Position numbers and translations under genes: made by a program. DNA of 64,000 nucleotides from an uncultured Oligoflexales bacterium (GTDB taxonomy: Bacteria; Bdellovibrionota_B; Oligoflexia; Oligoflexales; JAPPIL01). How positions within the stretch are numbered: the first letter of the stretch is position 1; each line of letters begins with the position of its first letter. The stretch covers positions 2,262,001-2,326,000 of the forward strand of contig OY282434.1 in the NCBI GenBank assembly GCA_958296095.1, written 5' to 3'. The notes below the pieces were generated by a model. The model was not told the DNA's origin. It saw nothing but the letters and a program-made list of their open reading frames with translations, and ran no database searches. This document shows, piece by piece, positions 24,999-33,730 of the stretch.

Positions 24999-25167
24999 GC
25001 CCCCGAAAATAACCCCACGAGCAGATAAAGTCCACCGACTACGAGTCAAAATCGGCGACCAATCTTGCCTGCACCTTGGCGGTAAAATTTTTGTCAGGTT
25101 GAGGCTAAGCAAGCGCAACAGTTCGGGATTGCAGTTTGCTCTGCCATGCCTTAGACTTGACCCCGTT

Positions 25168-25845
25168 ATGGCGCACAGCTCGGCAAGCATCACCGCAACC
25201 CTCTTCACCACATCGGTAGCACTAAAGCTCGGTATGGCCATCACAGGCGTAGCGCTGGGTGGTTTCGTCTGTGTGCACCTAGCAGGCAACCTGCTGCTCT
25301 ACCTCGGGCCTGAGGTGCTGAACGCTTACGCGCAAAGTTTGCACGATGCCCCCTACTTGCTTTGGCCGCTGCGGGCGATCTTGCTCACCTGCTTGGTCGT
25401 GCATCTCACCTGCGGCATCACCCTACACCTGCGCAACCGCAAAGCCGCGGGACGTTACGTCAAGCGCGACTACCGCACCGCGAGTCTTAGCTCCCGCAAC
25501 ATGCTACTGACAGGCAGCGTCATGCTGTTATTCGTGCTCTACCATCTGGCACATTTCACCCTGCGCATCACCGATGCCCGCTTCGCTCAAATCGGGCACA
25601 CCGACGTGTATCAGATGTTAGTGCTAGGCTTTCAAAGTCCTGCGGTAACGTTCTTCTATGTGCTGGCGATGGTTTTTCTGGGTCTGCACCTGCAACACGG
25701 CTTGAGTTCGCTGCTGCAGACGCTGGGGCTGAACGGGCCTAGGTATAATCGCTGGCTGAGTAGCGGGGGGTACACGTTGGCTTGGCTGATCATGCTTGGC
25801 AACATGTCCTTGCCGCTGTCGGTATATTTAGGGGTGGTGAAGTGA
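25168..25845 (+). CDS. sdhC: Succinate dehydrogenase cytochrome b558 subunit
   Basis: A 225-aa inner-membrane subunit with five helices. Histidines placed in the helices ([44 protein letters not shown]) should bind two haems, as in the large SdhC of Bacteroidetes, Chlamydiae, delta- and epsilonproteobacteria. No SdhD gene is present, in keeping with that type. The ATG at 25168 follows a short intergenic region shared with folK. The stop overlaps the GTG of sdhA by 4 bp. Confidence 0.9.
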   Translation: MAHSSASITATLFTTSVALKLGMAITGVALGGFVCVHLAGNLLLYLGPEVLNAYAQSLHDAPYLLWPLRAILLTCLVVHLTCGITLHLRNRKAAGRYVKRDYRTASLSSRNMLLTGSVMLLFVLYHLAHFTLRITDARFAQIGHTDVYQMLVLGFQSPAVTFFYVLAMVFLGLHLQHGLSSLLQTLGLNGPRYNRWLSSGGYTLAWLIMLGNMSLPLSVYLGVVK

Positions 25846-27752
25846 ACCTCGACGCGCACATTCCCGCGGGAGCACTGGAAACAAAATGGCAGCGCTACAA
25901 GTCCACCCTGCCACTGGTGTCCCCCGCCAACAAACGCAGGTTCAAGATCATCGTCGTCGGCAGCGGGTTGGCAGGTAGCTCAGCCGCGGCGACGTTGGCA
26001 GAATTGGGCTATGCGGTTGAGTGTTTTTGTTTTCAAGACAGCCCGCGGCGTGCTCACAGTATTGCGGCACAGGGAGGCATCAACGCGGCGCGCAACTATC
26101 AGGGCGATGGTGATAGCGTTTTTCGTCTTTTTTATGACACGGTCAAGGGTGGTGACTTCCGCGCCCGCGAAGCTAACGTCTACCGTCTGGCAGAAATTAG
26201 CGGTGCAATCATCGATCAATGCGTGGCACAAGGCGTGCCTTTTGCTCGCGAGTATGGCGGGATGCTAGCTAATCGCTCGTTTGGCGGAGCACAGGTGTCG
26301 CGCACTTTCTATGCCCGCGGCCAGACAGGGCAACAGCTGTTGCTCGGTGCGTATGGGGCCTTGGCGCGGCAGATTGCACTGGGCAAAGTTACCATGCATG
26401 CTCGCCACGAAATGCTCGACCTCATCGTCGTCGCGGGACGGGCGCGCGGCATCGTCGTGCGTGATTTGGTCAGTGGGACGCTGCGCTCTTGCTGTGCCGA
26501 TGCGGTGGTGCTGGCGACCGGTGGCTATGCCAACGTGTTTTTTCTCTCTACCAACGCCATGGGCTGCAACGTCACCGCCACTTATCGCGCCCACAAGCGA
26601 GGTGCAGGCTTTGCCAATCCCTGCTTCACCCAAATTCATCCTACCTGCATTCCTGTCAGCGGTGAGCATCAAGCCAAGTTGACCCTGATGTCGGAGTCAT
26701 TGCGCAACGATGGGCGAGTCTGGGTACCCACAAAGAAAGGCGATCGCCGTGCCCCGCATGAAATTCCCGAAGCAGAGCGCGACTATTATCTTGAACGGCG
26801 CTATCCCGCCTTTGGCAATCTCTCTCCCCGCGACATTGCCTCGCGTGCCGCCCTGCAGGTGTGCAACGATGGCTACGGCGTGGGCCGCAGTGGCATGGGG
26901 GTATATCTCGATTTTGCTGAAGCGATGCAACGACTTGGCCAAGACGTGATCGAACAGCGCTATGGCAACCTCTTTAGTATGTACGAAGAAATTACAGGTG
27001 AAGACCCATATCGCACCCCGATGCGCATATTTCCCGCGGCGCACTACACGATGGGAGGCTTGTGGGTTGATTACAACTTGATGAGCAATCTCGACGGGCT
27101 GTTTGTTATTGGCGAGGCTAACTTTTCTGATCATGGGGCAAACCGTCTCGGTGCGAGCGCGTTGATGCAAGGTTTGGCAGACGGCTACTTCGTCCTGCCC
27201 TATACGATCGGTCAGTATCTCGCCGCGGCTCCCGTGCTCGATAAGTCGGCTGCGGAAAAAACCGCGGCCCAGACCCAGCAAGAGTGTCAGCAGAGCATCG
27301 CCGCGCTGCTGAACATCAAGGGCAAGCGCAGTGTCGACTATTTTCATCGGCGGCTAGGCAAAATTATGTGGGACAACTGTGGTATGGCGCGCAGTGCCGC
27401 GTCGTTGCAGCAGGCATTACAAGCCATTCCTCAACTGCAGGAAGAATTTCAGCGTGACCTGCGCGTGCCTGGCGGGGGTGCGTCTTTAAATCAGTCGTTA
27501 GAAAAAGCCGGACGGGTGGCGGATTTTTTAGATTTTGCCCAGCTGATGTGCCGTGATGCGCTGGCACGGGAAGAATCTTGCGGCGGACATTTCCGCACCG
27601 AATACCAGACCGCAGAGGGCGAAGCACAGCGCAACGATGCCGAGTTTACCCATGTCAGTGTTTGGCAACACCGGGCCGCGGGCGAGCCACAACTGCACCG
27701 CGAGCCGCTGCAATTTTCCCACGTGGCACTGGCGCAGAGGAGCTACAAGTGA
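25842..27752 (+). CDS. sdhA: Succinate dehydrogenase flavoprotein subunit
   Basis: A 636-aa subunit that oxidises succinate to fumarate at a covalently bound FAD. The dinucleotide fold is [20 protein letters not shown], the FAD-linking His is in [14 protein letters not shown], and substrate and active-site blocks include [12 protein letters not shown] and [19 protein letters not shown]. The GTG start lies in the GTGA overlap with sdhC. It is of the long b558 type, close to those of epsilonproteobacteria and Bacteroidetes. The gene is rich in CCGCGG. Confidence 0.96.
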   Translation: MNLDAHIPAGALETKWQRYKSTLPLVSPANKRRFKIIVVGSGLAGSSAAATLAELGYAVECFCFQDSPRRAHSIAAQGGINAARNYQGDGDSVFRLFYDTVKGGDFRAREANVYRLAEISGAIIDQCVAQGVPFAREYGGMLANRSFGGAQVSRTFYARGQTGQQLLLGAYGALARQIALGKVTMHARHEMLDLIVVAGRARGIVVRDLVSGTLRSCCADAVVLATGGYANVFFLSTNAMGCNVTATYRAHKRGAGFANPCFTQIHPTCIPVSGEHQAKLTLMSESLRNDGRVWVPTKKGDRRAPHEIPEAERDYYLERRYPAFGNLSPRDIASRAALQVCNDGYGVGRSGMGVYLDFAEAMQRLGQDVIEQRYGNLFSMYEEITGEDPYRTPMRIFPAAHYTMGGLWVDYNLMSNLDGLFVIGEANFSDHGANRLGASALMQGLADGYFVLPYTIGQYLAAAPVLDKSAAEKTAAQTQQECQQSIAALLNIKGKRSVDYFHRRLGKIMWDNCGMARSAASLQQALQAIPQLQEEFQRDLRVPGGGASLNQSLEKAGRVADFLDFAQLMCRDALAREESCGGHFRTEYQTAEGEAQRNDAEFTHVSVWQHRAAGEPQLHREPLQFSHVALAQRSYK

Positions 27753-28492
27753 ACTTCAAACTACACGTCTGGCGACAGCGTGACGCACAGGACAAGGGAC
27801 GTATGGTTAAATACGCGGTGCGTGAGATCGGTGCCGAGGTGTCTTTTTTGGAAATGCTCGATCTGCTCAACGAGGAACTGACCGAGGCGGGGGAAGAGCC
27901 GATTGCGTTTGACCACGATTGTCGCGAGGGTATCTGTGGGGCCTGCTCGCTGGTCATCGACGGGGTGGCACATGGGCCTGGGCGGGGCGTGACTACGTGC
28001 CAGCTGATGATGCGCAATTTTCGTGACGGGGCGGATATCTTCGTTGAACCGTGGCGGGGGCGCGCCTTTCCTATCGTTAAAGACCTCGTCGTCGATCGCA
28101 GTGCTTTTGATCGCATCATCGAGGCGGGCGGCTATGTCTCGTGCAATACAGGCAGTGCGCCCGATGCCAACGTTACCCCGATCGCCAAGCAAGATGCAGA
28201 CCTGGCAATGGATGCGGCACAGTGTATCGGCTGTGGTGCATGTGCGGCAGCTTGCAAAAATTCATCGGCAATGCTGTTTGTGGCCGCGAAAGTCGGTCAC
28301 TTGCACCTCCTGCCGCAGGGACGGGTGGAAAACCAAACGCGGGTAGGCAACATGGTCAAGGCGATGGACGCACAGGGCTTCGGTGCTTGCACCAACCAAC
28401 AAGAGTGTGAGGCGGTATGTCCCAAAGAAATCTCCGTAAATTTTATCGCCCAGCTTAACCGCAACTATGTCAGGGCACTGTTAGATGTCTGA
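27749..28492 (+). CDS. sdhB: Succinate dehydrogenase iron-sulfur subunit
   Basis: A 247-aa subunit carrying electrons from SdhA to SdhC. The [2Fe-2S] site is [10 protein letters not shown] with a later Cys in VTTCQ; the [4Fe-4S] and [3Fe-4S] sites are [11 protein letters not shown] and [18 protein letters not shown] start in a 4-bp overlap with sdhA. The end overlaps purS by 8 bp. Confidence 0.96.
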   Translation: MNFKLHVWRQRDAQDKGRMVKYAVREIGAEVSFLEMLDLLNEELTEAGEEPIAFDHDCREGICGACSLVIDGVAHGPGRGVTTCQLMMRNFRDGADIFVEPWRGRAFPIVKDLVVDRSAFDRIIEAGGYVSCNTGSAPDANVTPIAKQDADLAMDAAQCIGCGACAAACKNSSAMLFVAAKVGHLHLLPQGRVENQTRVGNMVKAMDAQGFGACTNQQECEAVCPKEISVNFIAQLNRNYVRALLDV

Positions 28493-28730
28493 CACCACAC
28501 AACGTTGTGCCGTTACCGTGCGTCTGCAGCCAGAGGTGCTCGACCCCGAAGGGCGCGCGATTCTTGCCACCCTGCAACGGCTTGGCTACGACAAGCTCAA
28601 GGACGTGCGAGTCGCTAAGCGTTACGAGTTGGAGTTTGACGCGACTGCTGACCTCCACGCAACCAGTGCGCGTATCGCGGCACAGCTGCTGGCCAATCCT
28701 GTGGCAGAAGTCTATCAGATTGAGACATAA
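28485..28730 (+). CDS. purS: Phosphoribosylformylglycinamidine synthase subunit PurS
   Basis: An 81-aa protein whose form ([49 protein letters not shown]) is that of PurS, the small subunit that bridges PurL and PurQ in the three-part FGAM synthase. Enterobacteria and pseudomonads have a single large PurL instead, so a three-part enzyme is expected in this organism. It overlaps sdhB by 8 bp and precedes ygfA by 5 bp; purL and purQ are not in the window. The overlap suggests translation coupled to sdhB. Confidence 0.9.
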   Translation: MSDTTQRCAVTVRLQPEVLDPEGRAILATLQRLGYDKLKDVRVAKRYELEFDATADLHATSARIAAQLLANPVAEVYQIET

Positions 28731-28735
28731 CCGCA

Positions 28736-29308
28736 GTGGCAGCAAATTCTTTGAAACAACATCTGCGCGCTAGCCTGCGTCGCCAGCGTTGTGCCTTGCC
28801 GTCCGCGCTGCGGCGAGACTACGATCATGCCATCTGTGCGGTGATGGCTGGCGATGGCAAGCTATCTGCCTTTCCCCAAGTTTTTTTCTATGCTGCCATC
28901 AATGCCGAGCCCGACCTAACTGCGCTCGCTGAGCAGTGGTTTGAGGCGAAATGTCTGGCTCTGCCTGTCGTCGAGGGGAAGAGTCTCGTCTTTTGTCGCT
29001 GGCAACGGGGCGATGTGCTAGCACGAGGTAAGTTCAACGTGCCCAGACCCAGCACCCAGCAAGTTGTGACTAGCGACCGAGACACGCTGGTGTTACTGCC
29101 TGGTCTCGCTCTCGACCGCTATGGCAATCGTCTCGGCTATGGCGGCGGCTACTACGATCGCTTTCTTGCCACCTCCGTAGCTGGCTGCACCGTCGGTGTG
29201 TGTTATCACCGCTTTTTTGGCGAGACCGAACTGCCCACCCACCCCCACGACCGCCGCGTGAATTATATCGTCACCGAGAAAGGACTGCACCCAGCAGGAA
29301 ATCGCTAG
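28736..29308 (+). CDS. ygfA: 5-formyltetrahydrofolate cyclo-ligase
   Basis: A 190-aa enzyme that converts 5-formyltetrahydrofolate to 5,10-methenyltetrahydrofolate using ATP. The N-terminal LRASLRRQRCAL, middle VLLPGLALDRYGNRLGYGGG and YYDRFL, and the C-terminal HDRRVNYIVTE are family marks. GTG start. It ends the sdhCAB-purS operon; folate and purine steps share one-carbon units, which makes the purS-ygfA pairing sensible. Confidence 0.92.
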   Translation: MAANSLKQHLRASLRRQRCALPSALRRDYDHAICAVMAGDGKLSAFPQVFFYAAINAEPDLTALAEQWFEAKCLALPVVEGKSLVFCRWQRGDVLARGKFNVPRPSTQQVVTSDRDTLVLLPGLALDRYGNRLGYGGGYYDRFLATSVAGCTVGVCYHRFFGETELPTHPHDRRVNYIVTEKGLHPAGNR

Positions 29309-29350
29309 AGGAAACTCTGACTGCATGCGGGAGAAACCTCCGCGGCGAAT

Positions 29351-29379
29351 TTGGGAATTTCTTCTTTCTAGGCTATAAT
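29351..29379 (+). promoter_or_regulatory. Promoter of the transglutaminase-elicitor-like gene
   Basis: TTGGGA (29351-29356), a spacer of exactly 17 bases and a perfect TATAAT (29374-29379), 35 bp before the ATG at 29414. This is one of the two best sigma-70-type matches that I found in the window. Confidence 0.7.
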
Positions 29380-29413
29380 TTTAGTGGCAAGCACAAGGTA
29401 TTGGCAGTCGCTG

Positions 29414-30970
29414 ATGTTTAGCAATTTTTCGCTATTTTTGTTTTTGTTAGCAGGGAGTTACTCCTGCATCAGGGTAACACCAACCTCGCACCCAGAAGCG
29501 CCCAACATCATCGAGGCAAGTGAGCAGGCAGATATTTTCTACGACATCTGGGACGAAGATTTTGTCAAAAAATTTAAGGACTTACCTGATAGAGGGGAGG
29601 CTCGCAAGCAGCCTTACACCGGACACTGGTATCCGCATCGGCATGGCGGCACGGCGCGTATTTTTAAAGGCAAGTCACAGTCGGCCTTGCACAAGTATGA
29701 CCGAGCTTTTCCCTCCCCTGAGGGGATGTCAGCAGTAGCTTGGGAGAGACGCTATCACAGCAGCAGGGCCAGCAATTGGACGGGACACTGCAACGGTTTC
29801 GCGGGAGCTTCACAACATCGCCAAGAGCCGCGGTTTGAGGTGGTCAGAAACAACGTTACCTTTACGCCTGCCGATATCAAGACTCTGCTGGCAGAGGTGT
29901 ATCTGCATGTGCGCGTGCGCACGCTCGGCGGACTGCGTTGTCGCAATGTTATCGTCGAAAATGCCACCAGTGGCGGCACGAGTTGCCCGGGGGGATTTCG
30001 CAAGGTTATGATGAACAACGGCAAAGTCAAATGCATCAAGAATCCCCCTAGACGCACAGCTTCGCAGCAGCTTAGCGCCTGTGAAGATGTCAATGCTGGC
30101 ACTTTCCACCTGGCCTTGGCTAACTGGGTTGGCAGACGTGAGCAGGCGATCGTCTTCGACAAAGAAGCCTACCATCAGGTGTGGAACTATCCGCTGTTCA
30201 AGTATCACATCGAGCCAGAGTCACGCTTCATCAGCAAAGCAGAGGCATTGCGCTATACCAAACAGCGTGGCAATTATTACCCCTTCAACAGCGCGGCTAC
30301 GTCTTTCTACTATACCAAGATGCGCATTGGTTACACGCAAGTTCTGCAAAATAGCGAGAGCGACAACTATCCGACCCTCAAGGAGAGCAGCGAGACATAC
30401 ACCTATATTTTGGAGATAGATGATTTCGGTGACATCGTTGGTGGCGAGTGGATCGGCACCAGCTACCATACGCATCCAGATTTTTTGTGGATCGCACTTG
30501 AACCACTGAAGTCTCTGACTGCATCTGATGCCAAGCAAGTGATGAGTGGACGCAAGCTACAAAGTTATCTGAAAGGTGCGCCGCGACGCGCCAACCCCTA
30601 CATTGACCTGGCGATGGTGAACGACCTCTGGGCTGAGTCGGTTGGGCTTGAGCCAGGCAGTATGCCGCCACCACTCAGTTTGCCTGATCGTAACCGCGCC
30701 TGGGGAGAAGACTCGCGCTTTAAGCTCTTGCTGGACGGCGGCACCAACGGCAGCGCCTTTCTGGGCAAAGATGTCAGCCTCGGCATCATCCTCAGCGACG
30801 AGCAGGACCGCGTGCAAGTTGCTCTAAACAACAGCACCATCGAACCTACCGCAAGTGGCAACGCCGAGTTAAGCTTTACGTTGACACCACGCCCAGGCAT
30901 CAACACGCTGCACCTCACCTTCGACGACGACCCCGTGGAGAAGAAAATTATCTTCTACGCCGTGTTGTAG
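29414..30970 (+). CDS. Transglutaminase-elicitor (GP42-like) family lipoprotein
   Basis: A 518-aa exported protein with an N-terminal signal peptide (MFSNFSLFLFLLAGSYSC) and a cysteine suited to lipidation. The central part matches, by pattern, the transglutaminase elicitor family first known from Phytophthora GP42 and later from marine Vibrio. The likely nucleophile is Cys126 in NWTGHCNGFAGAS, and the conserved GGEWIGTSYHTHPDFLW block gives His352 or His354 and Asp356. The last 90 residues look like an Ig-like domain. The family cross-links proteins through Gln-Lys bonds. Own promoter at 29351; array A4 lies downstream, reading towards it from ftsA. The family call is from memory of its motifs. 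Confidence 0.7.
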   Translation: MFSNFSLFLFLLAGSYSCIRVTPTSHPEAPNIIEASEQADIFYDIWDEDFVKKFKDLPDRGEARKQPYTGHWYPHRHGGTARIFKGKSQSALHKYDRAFPSPEGMSAVAWERRYHSSRASNWTGHCNGFAGASQHRQEPRFEVVRNNVTFTPADIKTLLAEVYLHVRVRTLGGLRCRNVIVENATSGGTSCPGGFRKVMMNNGKVKCIKNPPRRTASQQLSACEDVNAGTFHLALANWVGRREQAIVFDKEAYHQVWNYPLFKYHIEPESRFISKAEALRYTKQRGNYYPFNSAATSFYYTKMRIGYTQVLQNSESDNYPTLKESSETYTYILEIDDFGDIVGGEWIGTSYHTHPDFLWIALEPLKSLTASDAKQVMSGRKLQSYLKGAPRRANPYIDLAMVNDLWAESVGLEPGSMPPPLSLPDRNRAWGEDSRFKLLLDGGTNGSAFLGKDVSLGIILSDEQDRVQVALNNSTIEPTASGNAELSFTLTPRPGINTLHLTFDDDPVEKKIIFYAVL

Positions 30971-31163
30971 TTGTTTTTCAGGGGGCACTACACGCACCTA
31001 TTAGCACAAATCTCCGTTGTCTTGGCACGGCGTAGTGGAGCTAGCCAATGCTTAGCCCAAATCTCCGTTGTCTTGGCGAGGCGCACCTATTAGCACAAGC
31101 CTCCGTTGTCTTGGCGAGGCGCACCTATTAGCGCAAGTCTCCGTTGTCTTGGCACGGCGCAGC

Positions 31164-31295
31164 CCTACCGAGAAACTCCCCACAAATATGTATAAGCACA
31201 TGCCTTATGCAAAAAATAATCTGGTTGCAGTATTGGCAATATCTGCGGTCGTTTTCGTACGGCCTCGCCGCGCCGTTCATGGAGCTCTCGGTGGG
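31164..31295 (-). repeat. Short-class inverted-repeat element (132 bp)
   Basis: Plus-strand ends CCTACCGAGA (31164-31173) and TCTCGGTGGG (31286-31295). The interior matches the other short copies, including the GCATAAGGCATGTGC piece. Confidence 0.75.
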
Positions 31296-31396
31296 CAAGC
31301 CTGAATGCAACAGCCGAGAGGCCTGATGACAAGAGGCAAGTAGCGCAAATCTCCGTTGTCTTGGCACAGGTCTCCGTTGTCTTGGCGAGGCGCAGC

Positions 31397-31570
31397 CCTA
31401 CCGAGAAACTCTCCTTGAATTAGGTGCAGGCACATGCCCTGTGCGAAAGAAATAAACTGAACGCAATAGCGAGTGGTCTGGGGACAAGCAGCGAGCTAGG
31501 AAGCGAGCGATACAGAAAGCCGCAGCGCAGCGCACGGCCTCGCCCCGCCATTCATGGAGCTCTCGGTAGG
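31397..31570 (-). repeat. Long-class inverted-repeat element (174 bp)
   Basis: Ends CCTACCGAGA (31397-31406) and TCTCGGTAGG (31561-31570), a perfect 10-bp inverted repeat. The interior carries a CTCGC module and a TTGCGTTCA module as in 6262-6435 and 52425-52597. Confidence 0.75.
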
Positions 31571-31745
31571 CAAGCTTGAGTGCAATAACGAGAGGTTTGA
31601 TGGCAAGCATGGGAGCCTGAGGGCAAGCCTGAGTGCAATACAGGGAGATCTGAGGACAAGCAGCGAGGGAGCTAGGAAGCGGCAAACAGTCTCGTAAGGC
31701 GAGCGATACAAAAAGCCGCGTAGCGCGTAGCGAGCCCCTGAGTGC

Positions 31746-32918
31746 TTAAGGCTGTGACAACTCTCTGATCCAACCGAAGAACGAGCGCAAATAGCCGGGC
31801 GGCTGGTCTTGGGGGCGAGGGTGTTCGGCATCGATGCAGAGATTGAGCAAGCCCAGTGCCGTGGCATACTTGAGGTTGAAGCTGTTGCCGACATCGAGGT
31901 CAATGCGCGGCACGATCTTCCAGGTGTTAATCTGTAGACTGGCCTTCAGGTAAGGTGCGAGGTCGAGCAGTTGTGATCCCCCGCCAGTTAGGGCAATGCC
32001 GCCGCGCAGCAGACGCTGGAAAGGCAACAACTCGCCATGCAGCAGCTGAGCGAACTCATCGATACGCGGTGCCAGCACGGGATAGACGTTGCGCCATGAA
32101 ACCTGCAATTTCTGCTGGTTGAGATCGAACAGATCGAGGTTTTTCTTCAGATCGCTGGTCACTAAGCCAAAGTGCTGTTTGACCAGCTCCGCATCCTGTT
32201 GCGATATGTTTAAGCCATACGACAAGTCTTGCGTGGCCAGACTACCTGCCACCGCCAGCGAAAAAGAATGATGTGGCACACCGTTGATAAAAATAATGCC
32301 ATCCGCCGTCCCGCCACCGATATCGACTAGCACCACCCCCATCTCCTTCTCGCTATCCGACAAGGTAACACTGGCAGAGGCAATCGACTCCGCGGCGAAC
32401 TTTTTGACTTCTAGCCCAGTGTCATTGCAAAGGTTTAACACATCCTCAAGATAGTAGCGGTCGGAATCGATGGTGAAAAATTCTGCCTCAAGGTTGTCAC
32501 CGCTGAAGCCGAGCGGATTGCGCAGCCATTCACGCCGATCGATGCGATAGCGCAGTGGAATGCTGTGCAGAATTTCCCGCTTGTCTCGCCGTGCACTGGC
32601 ACGTGCCGTCTCTTGCAAGCTCTTTAACGTGGTGGTGCTGATGCGCGGCGTAGTGATCTTGGTCTGGGCGAAGGCGCGATAGTAGTGCAGGTGATTGCCC
32701 GTTATCCCTACCGCCACGGAACAAATGCGGGTGTTGAATTTTTTCTCCGCCGCATCGATCAACTCCAGCAATACCCACTTGGCCGCACTGAAATCAGACA
32801 ACATGCCGCGATGCACGCCGCCCGCGGGCAATACGCAGACATCGAGTTTGCGCCCTCCCTGATACGCAGCCAGACAGAATTTGGTCGTTCCCAGATCCAG
32901 CGCAAAAATGTTACTCAT
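31746..32918 (-). CDS. ftsA: Cell division protein FtsA
   Basis: A 390-aa actin-like ATPase that ties FtsZ to the membrane and recruits later division proteins. The phosphate-1 motif is FALDLGTTKFCLA at the N-terminus, phosphate-2 is VVLVDIGGGTADGIIF, the adenosine motif is IALTGGGSQLLDL, and the C-terminal GYLRSFFGWIRELSQ is the amphipathic membrane-targeting helix. Start at the ATG with AAGG nine bases upstream (a GTG six bases earlier is possible). It follows ftsQ by 14 bp. FtsZ does not follow; repeat array A4 does. Confidence 0.92.
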   Translation of the reverse strand: MSNIFALDLGTTKFCLAAYQGGRKLDVCVLPAGGVHRGMLSDFSAAKWVLLELIDAAEKKFNTRICSVAVGITGNHLHYYRAFAQTKITTPRISTTTLKSLQETARASARRDKREILHSIPLRYRIDRREWLRNPLGFSGDNLEAEFFTIDSDRYYLEDVLNLCNDTGLEVKKFAAESIASASVTLSDSEKEMGVVLVDIGGGTADGIIFINGVPHHSFSLAVAGSLATQDLSYGLNISQQDAELVKQHFGLVTSDLKKNLDLFDLNQQKLQVSWRNVYPVLAPRIDEFAQLLHGELLPFQRLLRGGIALTGGGSQLLDLAPYLKASLQINTWKIVPRIDLDVGNSFNLKYATALGLLNLCIDAEHPRPQDQPPGYLRSFFGWIRELSQP

Positions 32919-32932
32919 CAACACCGCCTTCG

Positions 32933-33730
32933 TTATATTTTCTTCTGCTGCACAAACGCCTTGTCCTCATAATCAAGCTCAATCCGTGCCGCCTGGGTGT
33001 TCTTGGCACGCAGTGAGGCCAGAATATCACGCAGTTTTTGCAATTTCGCCGCGAACGGTGCGGGGCCGAAAAAAACCACCGCGGCAACGTCCTCGATCTT
33101 AGCCTGCCAACCACGATACTGTTCGTAGATTATTTTCTCACAAATAAAGCCGTTCTGCAGTGCCATCCGCGCCAGTTCCAACGCCTGCTGCACATGCGTC
33201 TGTTCTGCGTCGCTCAGCACATACAAGCCATCCTCGTCACGAGCGTACTGCCGCGCGGGGTCAAGCACCCCCTCCAAAACGGGATAAACCTCCGCCGCCC
33301 GCGCACGCCCGTAAATATCACCTCTGCGACCGATGTAGCGCAGCTTGCTGTTAACCTGCACTACCAACGCAGGGCGACGCACATCGACATACACCACCAC
33401 CCGATCACGCGCGGTCTTGATAACCTGTACTGCCGCTAACTGCGGATCAGCGCCAATTACCGTGGCCACCTCTTGCAACTGCTGCCGTCCCCCCGCCAGC
33501 AAGTTCTGACGTGCGCTCGTTATCACGAATTCCTCCACCCGCGGCGGCAGCGGCGACGCATCCATGGTTTTTACCTCTACGGCCCACAGCGGTAGCTCGC
33601 CCTCAACCCCACTACCACGCCACCCCAGCCACAGCGCAGCACTTAAGACAAGTGCCAGCACAAGAAATGTCAAAAATTTTCTGGGTAATAAGCGCTTTTT
33701 TATTTTTTGTTTTTTAAGAATATCTTTCAA
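32933..33730 (-). CDS. ftsQ: Cell division protein FtsQ
   Basis: About 265 aa. A short basic cytoplasmic tail, one membrane helix (FLTFLVLALVLSAALWLGW), a POTRA-like domain (VVVYVDVRRPALVVQVNSKL) and a beta domain. FtsQ bridges early and late division proteins in the inner membrane. I prefer the TTG at 33730, which has GGGG upstream and overlaps ftsW by 17 bp; the open frame extends to another TTG at 33790. Sequence is divergent, so the call rests on topology and its place between ftsW and ftsA. Confidence 0.8.
   Translation of the reverse strand: MKDILKKQKIKKRLLPRKFLTFLVLALVLSAALWLGWRGSGVEGELPLWAVEVKTMDASPLPPRVEEFVITSARQNLLAGGRQQLQEVATVIGADPQLAAVQVIKTARDRVVVYVDVRRPALVVQVNSKLRYIGRRGDIYGRARAAEVYPVLEGVLDPARQYARDEDGLYVLSDAEQTHVQQALELARMALQNGFICEKIIYEQYRGWQAKIEDVAAVVFFGPAPFAAKLQKLRDILASLRAKNTQAARIELDYEDKAFVQQKKI

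Larger units (their letters stand above)
30990..31745 (-). repeat. Modular repeat array A4, 3' of ftsA
   Basis: Starts at the ftsA stop and reads on the minus strand. In order: CTCGC modules (31745-31640), TTGCACTCAGGCTTG-type modules, a long-class element (31570-31397), tails with CCAAGACAACGGAG, a short-class element (31295-31164), and four tandem CCAAGACAACGGAG units (about 31160-31000). It fills the whole gap up to the end of the transglutaminase-like gene, where ftsZ would be expected in a standard dcw cluster. Confidence 0.85.
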
